Source: an uncultured Muribaculaceae bacterium (lineage in GTDB: Bacteria; Bacteroidota; Bacteroidia; Bacteroidales; Muribaculaceae). Taken from it: DNA of 15,631 nt. The DNA lies in contig CAJUSN010000045.1 of the NCBI GenBank assembly GCA_910589095.1, positions 1 through 15,631 on the forward strand, in the 5' to 3' direction. The notes under the pieces are model-generated. The model ran no database searches. It saw only the letters and a list, made by a program, of their open reading frames with translations, and had not been told where the DNA came from. Below, piece after piece: positions 5,722 to 13,000 of this stretch; position 1 is the first letter of the stretch; each line of letters opens with the position of its first letter. A program made the translations under genes and the position numbers.

Positions 5722-6897
5722 ATGACCGACACTCCCAAGCGCAAAGTATGCATCGTAACCGGCACCCGCGCCGAATGGGGCCTTCTTTCACCATTGGCCC
5801 GAAGTCTCAGCCAGCGTCCCGACGTGGAGCTCCAGATCATTGCCACTAACATGCACCTAATTCAGCGCTACGGCCACACCGTTGACCGCATCCGCGACGA
5901 TGGCTTTACCGTAAACGCCGAAGTGCCGATGGAAGCGGCCTCCGACTCCGAGACCGACACAGCCCGCGCCATGGGGGAATGTCTCCAAGGGATGGCCTCG
6001 GCCTTCGCCTCGCTATCGCCTGACCTCATTGTGATTCTCGGCGACCGCTACGAAATGCTCGCCGTGTGCTCGGCAGCCACCGTGATGCGCATCCCCATTG
6101 TCCACCTCCACGGTGGCGAAATATCCGAAGGCGCCATCGACGACTCCATCCGCCATGCCATCACCAAGCTCTCGGCACTCCACCTCACCTCGGCCGAGCC
6201 ACACCGCCGGCGAGTCATTCAAATGGGCGAAGACCCGGCTATGGTACACAACGTAGGTGCCATAGGCGTGACCAATGCCCTTTCCATAACCCCGCTGCCC
6301 ACGGAGGAACTTGAACGCGATCTCGGTATCACCATCAACCGCCGCACACTCCTTGTCACCTACCACCCCGTGACCACCGACAATGCCTCGCCGGCCATTC
6401 TCTTCAACCGTCTCCTCGCTGCCCTTGAGCTATTCCCTGATTCCTCCGTCATCTTCACCTACCCCAACAATGACGCACGAGGGTCCGAACTCATTCCGCT
6501 TATCCATGACTTCGTAAAGGCCCATCCGCATCGTGCCATAGCCGTCCCCTCACTCGGCATGAAACGCTACATGAGCGCACTCCACTACGTTGGCGCAGTG
6601 GTGGGCAACTCCTCCAGCGGAATCATAGAAGTGCCATCCATGGGCATCCCCACCGTCAACATCGGCAATCGCCAACAAGGGCGTCTCGCAGCCGCCTCGG
6701 TAATCCATTGTCCCGACTCGACCGATGCCATTTCCGACGCCATTGCATCAGCCCTCTCATCATGCGTAAGCCGGGAGGCCGCCAACACCGACAACCCCTA
6801 CCACCGCCCCGACACCATACCGCTCGCCACCACCCTGATTGCCGAGACTCCTCTCCAACTTTTGCGCCATAAACGCTTCCACGACATCAGATATTGA
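5722..6897 (+). CDS. neuC: UDP-N-acetylglucosamine 2-epimerase (hydrolysing), NeuC family
   Basis: The enzyme converts UDP-GlcNAc to ManNAc and UDP, the entry step to sialic acids; relatives act on diacetylated sugars in legionaminate routes. The start is ATG 5720-5722 region (MTDTPKRK), because an upstream in-frame start would fall inside the promoter. The product has 391 residues, normal for the family. The N-terminal Rossmann domain has KVCIVTGTRAEWGLL (8-22), the hallmark GDRYEML (107-113) and HLHGGEISEGAIDDSIRHAI (128-147), with conserved acidic and His residues. The C-terminal domain has the nucleotide-binding SSSGIIEVPSMGIPTVNIG. The full TGTRAEWG and GGEISEGAIDD motifs favour the hydrolysing NeuC group over WecB. 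Neither neuB nor neuA is in the window, so the pathway must be completed elsewhere. Confidence 0.92.
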   Translation: MTDTPKRKVCIVTGTRAEWGLLSPLARSLSQRPDVELQIIATNMHLIQRYGHTVDRIRDDGFTVNAEVPMEAASDSETDTARAMGECLQGMASAFASLSPDLIVILGDRYEMLAVCSAATVMRIPIVHLHGGEISEGAIDDSIRHAITKLSALHLTSAEPHRRRVIQMGEDPAMVHNVGAIGVTNALSITPLPTEELERDLGITINRRTLLVTYHPVTTDNASPAILFNRLLAALELFPDSSVIFTYPNNDARGSELIPLIHDFVKAHPHRAIAVPSLGMKRYMSALHYVGAVVGNSSSGIIEVPSMGIPTVNIGNRQQGRLAAASVIHCPDSTDAISDAIASALSSCVSREAANTDNPYHRPDTIPLATTLIAETPLQLLRHKRFHDIRY

Positions 6898-6901
6898 CAA
6901 T

Positions 6902-6951
6902 ATTAACACCCATTAACACACCGGTCAATCCACACCCAACCGATGTGTTAA
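6902..6951 (+). promoter_or_regulatory. Phased ATTAACAC repeats and hairpin between neuC and the kinase gene
   Basis: ATTAACAC occurs at 6902-6909 and 6912-6919, exactly one helical turn apart. The second copy belongs to an imperfect inverted repeat, TTAACACACCGG (6913-6924) against CCGATGTGTTAA (6940-6951), with 11 of 12 pairs and a 15-nt loop. No T-run follows on either side, so it is a weak intrinsic terminator for neuC at best. Phased direct copies plus an inverted copy look more like a protein-binding site. The nearest candidate regulator is the LytTR protein encoded downstream, but no known LytTR consensus is evident. Confidence 0.38.
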
Positions 6952-6994
6952 ATCCCTACCACACTACCATATAGATACTAAAACATCTATAAGG

Positions 6995-7026
6995 TTTGGC
7001 TTTTAAATAAAAATGTGGGAATTTTG
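6995..7026 (+). promoter_or_regulatory. Candidate promoter of the kinase-regulator pair
   Basis: TTTG (6995-6998), a 20-nt spacer, then GAATTTTG (7019-7026), which differs from TAnnTTTG only at its first base. The geometry is right, but the -7 box overlaps the first codons of the longest kinase frame (ATG 7013). If it is used, translation would start at GTG 7031, nearly leaderless. An alternative start further upstream would keep ATG 7013. Confidence 0.4.
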
Positions 7027-8221
7027 CAACGTGACTGACAGACTGTCGATACTCAAAAAGGCCCGTCCGGCCCATCCCCGCGAGATCATCCAATTCCTCA
7101 TCCATCTCGTGTGCCTCAGCATACTCTTTTTGCTCCCCGAGGTAATTGCGTCGTTCGGCAACCACAACCGCTACCATCCGCTCGAACTCTCATTCTACCT
7201 CAAACCAATTCTGTGGGTAATGGTGTTCTATGCCAGCTTCTACTTCACCACCGACCCCACCTCCCGCAAACCACACGCCATAGCGAAATTCATTGCCGAA
7301 ATGCTTCTCATCCTCATTCTGGCAATGGTAGGATTATACTTTATATGGGAATACAACATCCCACACATGGGCCTATCCACCGGACGATGCGGCGCAACAC
7401 TCCCCGACTCCGACATCCTCCACTCCCATCCTCACCCTCACCCTGCATTTCTCACCATCCCCACCCTGCGCGACATGGTCATGGTGGTCCTCACCATTTC
7501 CCTTGCCCAGTCAATCAAATTTGTCTACAAAATCCATCGCATCGAACAGCACCGACGCGACCTCATGACCCAGGCACGCGAAACAGAATTGCGCCAGCTC
7601 AAAGCCCAGTTGAAGCCCCACTTTCTCTTCAACACTCTCAACTCCATCTACGCCCTCATCGACATAGACCCCGCCAAAGCTCAGCGCGCCATCCACAAAC
7701 TCAGCAAGATGCTGCGCTACATGCTCTACGAAAACGACGGACAAGTCACCGTGGCCGAGGAAACGCAATTCATCCGTTTCTACATCGATCTGATGAAAAT
7801 GCGCCTCGCCCCAACCATGCCCCTCAACATTAACATCGACACCGAAGCGCTCGACAACTTGCCCATCGCACCGCTCACATTCATCAACGTGGTGGAAAAC
7901 GCATTCAAATACGGATCACGAGCCAAGGTGCAAGGACCAATTGAAATCTCTCTCACCGCATCAGGAAGCAGACTTATATGCTCGACCCTCAACAACTACT
8001 CTCCTCCATCGCCGGGGACTCGCGCCGGTATCGGCCTGGCCAATCTGCGCCGACGCCTCGACATACTCTATCCTAACCGCTACAAACTCTCCACCATTTC
8101 CGGCAACGGGGTGTTTCGCGCCACTCTCCTCATCGACATTTCGGCGCCGCCTCAAACCACCCCGCCCGATAACACCGATTCAACTCCAATCCTCAACTGT
8201 CAACTTAACGAATTCTCATGA
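7013..8221 (+). CDS. LytS-type sensor histidine kinase
   Basis: This 402-residue inner-membrane sensor has four predicted helices (about 25-47, 61-80, 89-113, 152-173) and a cytoplasmic His_kinase/HATPase module. The phospho-acceptor is in LKAQLKPHFLFNTLN (His203), the LytS/YehU signature. The ATP-binding region shows the N-box INVVENAFKYG (291-301) and the glycine loop AGIGLANLRRRLDILYP. Between helices 3 and 4, on the predicted periplasmic side, lies a His/Pro-rich stretch (HSHPHPHP, 137-144) that is not a standard part of the family and could bind metal. A 25-residue Pro/Thr/Asn tail ends the protein. Its stop overlaps the regulator start by ATGA, so the two are co-translated. The start is uncertain: ATG 7013 or GTG 7031 (VTDRLSILKK), six codons later. 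Confidence 0.92.
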   Translation: MWEFCNVTDRLSILKKARPAHPREIIQFLIHLVCLSILFLLPEVIASFGNHNRYHPLELSFYLKPILWVMVFYASFYFTTDPTSRKPHAIAKFIAEMLLILILAMVGLYFIWEYNIPHMGLSTGRCGATLPDSDILHSHPHPHPAFLTIPTLRDMVMVVLTISLAQSIKFVYKIHRIEQHRRDLMTQARETELRQLKAQLKPHFLFNTLNSIYALIDIDPAKAQRAIHKLSKMLRYMLYENDGQVTVAEETQFIRFYIDLMKMRLAPTMPLNINIDTEALDNLPIAPLTFINVVENAFKYGSRAKVQGPIEISLTASGSRLICSTLNNYSPPSPGTRAGIGLANLRRRLDILYPNRYKLSTISGNGVFRATLLIDISAPPQTTPPDNTDSTPILNCQLNEFS

Positions 8222-8946
8222 AAAAAATCAGATGTTGCGTAATAGACGATGAACCTCTCGCAGCCCAACTCATAAACAGCTACATTCTCCGAACTCCTTA
8301 TCTCATCGACGCCGGCACCTTCTCTTCCGCTCAGGAAGCAATCAAGAAGGTGATCGACGGCGAGGTCGACCTCATCTTCCTCGACATCAACATGCCACAG
8401 CTCAACGGCCTTGAATTCGCACGCATCGTGCCTCCAACCACACGCATCGTATTCACCACCGCCTACGACAATTACGCCGTGGAGAGCTTCAAAGTCAACG
8501 CACTCGACTATCTGCTCAAACCCATCAGCTACGAGGAATTCACCAAAGCCACAACCCGAGCCCTCCACTCGTTCGTTTCGGCCCGAACACCTGTGAAATC
8601 CGACACCGATTCCATAATTGTCAAATCCGAATACAAACTTGTGCAGATTATGGTCGACGACATCCTCTACATCGAAGGCCTGAAGGACTACGTCAAGATT
8701 GTCACAACCGGGTCGACCATCATGACCCTCATGAACATCAAGACTCTGGAAAAAGCGCTCCCCGACGACCGATTTATGCGCGTTCACCGCTCATTCATCG
8801 TCAACAAGCGCCGAATCACCGTAATAGAGCGAAACCGAATAGTGTTCGGCAACACCTACATCCCCGTCAGCGAAACCTACAAGCAAGCTTTCTCCGACTT
8901 CATCAACGCCCGCCTCGTTGGCTCAGGACCCCGACAGATCGAATAA
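8218..8946 (+). CDS. LytTR-family response regulator
   Basis: A 242-residue DNA-binding regulator and partner of the kinase encoded just before it. The receiver domain (about 1-120) has the acidic pair Asp10-Asp11, phospho-acceptor Asp56 in LIFLDINMP, Thr81 in VFTTAYDNYAVESF and Lys101 in YLLKPI, so all key residues are present. The LytTR domain (about 131-235) shows ILYIEGLKDYVKI, the MRVHRSFIVN motif and IPVSETYK, placing it in the AlgR/AgrA/LytR family, which contacts DNA through a beta fold. In Bacteroidota such pairs are common and mostly without known targets. The GNGPSL-family gene and the RHS gene lie downstream, but there is no direct sign that they are targets. Confidence 0.95.
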   Translation: MKKIRCCVIDDEPLAAQLINSYILRTPYLIDAGTFSSAQEAIKKVIDGEVDLIFLDINMPQLNGLEFARIVPPTTRIVFTTAYDNYAVESFKVNALDYLLKPISYEEFTKATTRALHSFVSARTPVKSDTDSIIVKSEYKLVQIMVDDILYIEGLKDYVKIVTTGSTIMTLMNIKTLEKALPDDRFMRVHRSFIVNKRRITVIERNRIVFGNTYIPVSETYKQAFSDFINARLVGSGPRQIE

Positions 8947-8958
8947 TCCGCGTTAAGT

Positions 8959-8990
8959 AAAAAAGTCACCGGCTTCTCACTTGCCAAGCC
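8959..8990 (-). terminator. Possible weak terminator of the GNGPSL-family gene
   Basis: On the minus strand GGCTT and AAGCC (8986-8990 and 8971-8975) pair over a 10-nt loop spanning the stop codon, and a T6 run lies 6 nt further on (8959-8964). The 5-bp stem and the gap before the T-run make it weak. It sits between convergent genes where a terminator is expected. Confidence 0.3.
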
Positions 8991-9822
8991 CGCGACGCTC
9001 GAATGCATCGATAAAGCTTCCGGGAGTGGAATTGAATATCCTCACCCCGCACGCATCAGCATAGCTCCGGATAGCGAAATATGACTTGAAAGCAACGTAG
9101 AAACTGTACATTATCTCGTGGAGCCGGACATCCTTATACACCGACGCCACCCGAGCATGCTCAGCCGCATTATCTTCATAGAAATGCGGCTGAACGCTTA
9201 CCACAACATTCTCATCCGTCACCTCAAGCGTGCGGCTCCAGCTGTGGTCGGCGCCAACCACGTAAATTCGCTTGAACCCCAAAGCCATCCCCATCATTAT
9301 CGAAGGAATCAGCACATTGCGCGGACGAGGCATCCCCAGCCCCTTCCGGAAAGCCCAACGCTCCAGTCCGGCAAATCCCTCAACCCCCACGGCATTGAAT
9401 CGCTCCACCCTCACCGTGGCAGGCAACTCCACAGGCACCACAGCATCGGCCGGCACCAGCAGCGTCATATCCCAGTCCGTCACCGAACCCAGATTACGCC
9501 ACAGGAGCTTCACATTCTCATTATCCATGTCGCGGAAAAAAACCGGATCGGCCAACACATAAAAATCAGGCCGCAGCTCATCGAACTCAGGCGCATTGGC
9601 AGCGAAATTCACAGCCAACAATCTGTGGCGCTTCAGCTCATCTCGCTCCGTGTCGATGGTTTGACGCAGCGACGGTCCGTTGCCCATCACCACCAACGCC
9701 TCATCCTCCCGCGCCACGGCCTTCACACCGCACCTACGGCTCTGAAGCGCCATCTTCACCAAGCTCTTCACCGAACTTCCAAGACGGGCCACACCGCCCG
9801 CCGCCTTATCACCTTTGCTCAT
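8977..9822 (-). CDS. GNGPSL-motif protein, MptE/DUF115-like or GT42-like, possible surface-glycan enzyme
   Basis: A 281-residue cytoplasmic-type protein without signal peptide or membrane helices. After a basic N-terminus it has VVMGNGPSLRQTI (44-56), LAVNFAANAPEF and PDFYVLADPVFF (85-96). A second conserved block is PSIMMGMALGFKRIYVVGADHSW (173-195), and then come QPHFYEDN (211-218) and NSTPGSFIDAF (264-274). This order is shared by DUF115/MptE-like proteins and by GT42 sialyltransferases such as CstII, which also has GNGPSL, ALGYKEIYLSGID and a comparable C-terminal block. A role in surface-glycan synthesis is an inference, mildly favoured by neuC 2 kb away. A GT42-type catalytic His cannot be assigned with certainty. 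The start ATG 9820-9822 has AAGGAG 6 nt upstream, a strong ribosome binding site for this phylum. Confidence 0.72.
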   Translation of the reverse strand: MSKGDKAAGGVARLGSSVKSLVKMALQSRRCGVKAVAREDEALVVMGNGPSLRQTIDTERDELKRHRLLAVNFAANAPEFDELRPDFYVLADPVFFRDMDNENVKLLWRNLGSVTDWDMTLLVPADAVVPVELPATVRVERFNAVGVEGFAGLERWAFRKGLGMPRPRNVLIPSIMMGMALGFKRIYVVGADHSWSRTLEVTDENVVVSVQPHFYEDNAAEHARVASVYKDVRLHEIMYSFYVAFKSYFAIRSYADACGVRIFNSTPGSFIDAFERRGLGK

Positions 9823-9850
9823 AGCCTACTCCTTCTTTTAGAAACTGTAA

Positions 9851-9876
9851 GTGGCCCGACCCTCGCCGGGTTCCAC
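9851..9876 (-). promoter_or_regulatory. 5' leader hairpin of the GNGPSL-family gene
   Basis: GTGG-CCCG (9851-9858) pairs with CGGG-CCAC (9867-9870 and 9873-9876), giving 8 G+C-rich pairs with a 2-nt bulge and an 8-nt loop. It lies between the predicted start site (about 9873-9876) and the AAGGAG site, so it would form the very 5' end of the mRNA. It could stabilise the message or influence initiation. It does not match a riboswitch class I know. Confidence 0.42.
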
Positions 9877-9879
9877 CCG

Positions 9880-9887
9880 CAAAGTTA
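9880..9887 (-). promoter_or_regulatory. -7 box of the GNGPSL-family gene
   Basis: TAACTTTG on the minus strand is an exact TAnnTTTG match followed by C. It places the start site about 50 nt before the ATG. No well-spaced TTTG is seen upstream. Confidence 0.58.
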
Positions 9888-9960
9888 CGCAATTTTTCCT
9901 CACCGCCCCACCCCTTTTTCAATTTCCCTTCCAACCCCTTCTAACCCACCCCCATAAAAA

Positions 9961-9991
9961 TTTGCCATTTCCAAATTATTTCCCTAACTTG
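9961..9991 (+). promoter_or_regulatory. Candidate promoter of the RHS gene
   Basis: TTTG (9961-9964), a 20-nt spacer, then TAACTTGC (from 9985), one T short of TAnnTTTG. This would start transcription near 9998 and leave a leader of about 25 nt. A second near-match, TAATCTTG (10003-10010), is closer to the ATG and lacks an upstream element. Confidence 0.42.
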
Positions 9992-10023
9992 CAGCCGAAA
10001 AAGTAATCTTGCACTCTGCTGAC

Positions 10024-13000
10024 ATGCGATTGGAGGTAAAACACAGCCAAAAGAGGTGGAATCCGCTGCGGTTTTTCGTAACCGTGGTGTGTGTCCTTTT
10101 GTGGACTTCCATCGCAATGGCGGAAGTGGCGGATGCCGACTCGATACCCGGTCCGGTGGCCGTGCCTGATTCTGTCCCGGCCGATTCGGCAACGGTTGCC
10201 GATGGGATCTCACAGCCCATGCCTGCACTTTCAAGCGGTGACGACTTCATGCCTGAATTCTCGCTGCCGAGCCTTGTGGTAGGACCTTCGCCCGATGCGG
10301 CGGCGATGACCTTGCGCCATGATGTGGGGATTGACTACTCTTCCGGCGAGGCGCGGCTCTCAATCCCTCTGTTCGACTGGGAAGTAGGGGATTACCCGAT
10401 GAAGCTCTCGCTCGCTTACCGTGTGGGGTCCTACACAATGGATGCGGCCTCGGGATGGTTCGGCCTCGGATGGAATCTGGGAGGCTCGGGGTGCGTCACA
10501 CGCCATATCATGGGACTGCCCGACGAGAAATTCGCCCAGGACATCCGCTCCGCCTCATCGATAGGTTCCGATCCGGAAGCCTACAAGTATCTCGCCGACC
10601 TTCACGAATACCGCAAGGACGACGCCCTCGACCGGTTCTCCTATTCCTGCCCCGCCGGAGCGGGTGATTTCTTCATCAAGGACGGCGTCATTATCCCTAC
10701 TCCGCAGACCGACAACGAGATCACCTTTACGGGCGACCTCACTGACGGAATGCGCGATTTCATGGCGACGTCACCCGACGGCACGCGATACATTTTCTCC
10801 GAACGAGAAATGATTGACTTTCAGTATCATCAGGAGACAATCAACCACAGAGTGCATGCTCCCTCGTTTCAAAACGCTGTGAGCACATGGTATCTCTCGC
10901 GCATAATTACTCCCGAGGGAGCCGACACCATAACCATCACCTACGATTCGCTGCCCGAATGGGTGCGTGCAAACACAGTGAACACAAGCACCCAAAGTTT
11001 CAGCTACACCGACCGAAATAAAGCTGCCACTATTGATCAGACGACCGTGACGGCTATGTATGACCAAGCTGTCACCACCTTCCACAACCAACGGATCATA
11101 AAGGGAATACAATCCCGTAGTGCAACCGTGGAATTCACACATGCCATTGTCGCAAAGCCTGCCGACAATGATTCCCGCGGAGTTATCACTGCGCTTACCG
11201 TAAAGTCGCCGGAGGGAACGACCGTTCGTAACATATCCACCGGTCTCTCCGACGGCTTCCCTCGCTATCTCTTCCACCTGACGATATCACATCAAGGTGT
11301 GGTGATCGACCGACACGACTTCACGTATAGAGGTCTCGTACCTAGTGCCAACAAGGATTTTTTCGGTTATTATAATGGATATTTAGGGAACAGGAGCAGC
11401 CATGAAGTAATTGACCCGACCGACGCAACTTTCAATTCATCACGCCTCTCATACGATCCGCCTCACTCCCACACCGGAGGTATGGAAACTCACATGACAC
11501 TCCAGGGGCTTATGACGCAATATAATTTTGAGGCTGCAAAAATGGAGTATATCCGCAGAAACAATGTAGGCGTGCCTACGGACACGCTGACAATCCAGAT
11601 CGGCCACAGGTTAAAAAGCATAGTCACCACCGACTCTGTAACACTCCGTCAACGGATCTGCGAGTTGAGCTATTCCGATCCTATGTGCGACATCGATTTC
11701 GACAGAGTGTATATGGGTGCGTTCGTTTCGCTTTCCGGACTTACAAGAATCCAGCAGCTGTCGACAATGCTGACGGAAACCACCTATACCACTGCCGTTT
11801 CCTTTCATGACACTTCATTGATGCCCGGATTCAGCGTCCACGATGCCTCAATCCATTATGGAACGGTCGAGGAACGGATCTCGGGCACAGGCATAGACCG
11901 GCCGGTCATGACGCGATACGAATACGACACCTCCCCGTGCCGCATGACCTTTATGCCCACAAGCGGCAATGGCAAATCAGACATAGGCATTTTGCAGCCT
12001 CACCCTCGTTTCATGCACACCTCCCCTGTGCCATATAATGTTGCCGACGGGATAAAACACGTGGTGAACAGCACCACACATGTCAGCGGAGGCTTCCGCG
12101 AGAACATCGGGGCGAAGCCCCTGCTCACTGCCGTGACAGAGTTCAGCTTCGAGAACGGCACCTACACTCCGCTCACCGAAAAACGCATAAGCTACGTAAA
12201 ATCTGAATGTGACTCGCTCATCACCGGCGTGTTCCATCAGTCGCTCGTACGCAGTAAGATAAATATCTATGGAGAAGAAAAAAGCGATTTCCAGGACAAC
12301 ACCGATTTCAACTATGGCAACACCGCCGTGAAATGGACCACCTGGCTTCCCGACACGGTCACCACCGTGCGCACTTTCCCCGACGGGTCAACCCGGACCT
12401 CGGGCACACGCTTCCTCTACACCGGAAGCGCTGTGTTCCCCATCCTTATTCCCGGCGGAGGAGGCACAATCGAACTTCCCCCCGGCTTCCAATTCCCGGT
12501 CGACACCGCAGTCGTCAAGCCCGCTCCGGGCCTTGTCCATCCGCATTGTCCCTTCCGGGCCGACTCCATCACCTCACAGGCCTACCGCTACACCCTGTTC
12601 GGCACCCGCACCACCTCGGCCGGCCACACCACCGAGCATTACATGGCCCGCGCTCAGAACGTGACCACCGACTTCTTCCGCTCAGCCGCAGAGCGCGGCC
12701 TCCGTTCGCTCCCCGTTCAGGAAATATGGGTGGTTGACGGACGCGACACCATCACCCGCAACTACGAGTACGGGCGGTTCGGCGGCGTAACGCGGCTCAC
12801 CGCCGCCACCATCACTGGCCGTGGAGGAGCTGTCATGGACCACCTCTCCGTGGGTGGCTACACACACTTGGGGCGCCCCACATCCGTGAAGAAAATGGCC
12901 AGTCCCACCGAACATTACGGATGGGGCTACTCAGGCGACCTCCTCGTGAGCCGCACCACGGGCGACGACACAGGACCGCAGCTCACATCGACTTTCACCC

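Noticed and set aside
8200..8787. 195-codon minus-strand open frame antisense to the response regulator
   Set aside because: Gly/Val/Asp-rich shadow of a receiver-LytTR gene with all catalytic residues on the plus strand.
9118..9957. 279-codon plus-strand open frame antisense to the GNGPSL-family gene
   Set aside because: Low-complexity His/Pro/Arg translation, no recognisable motif; it mirrors codon bias of the true minus-strand gene.
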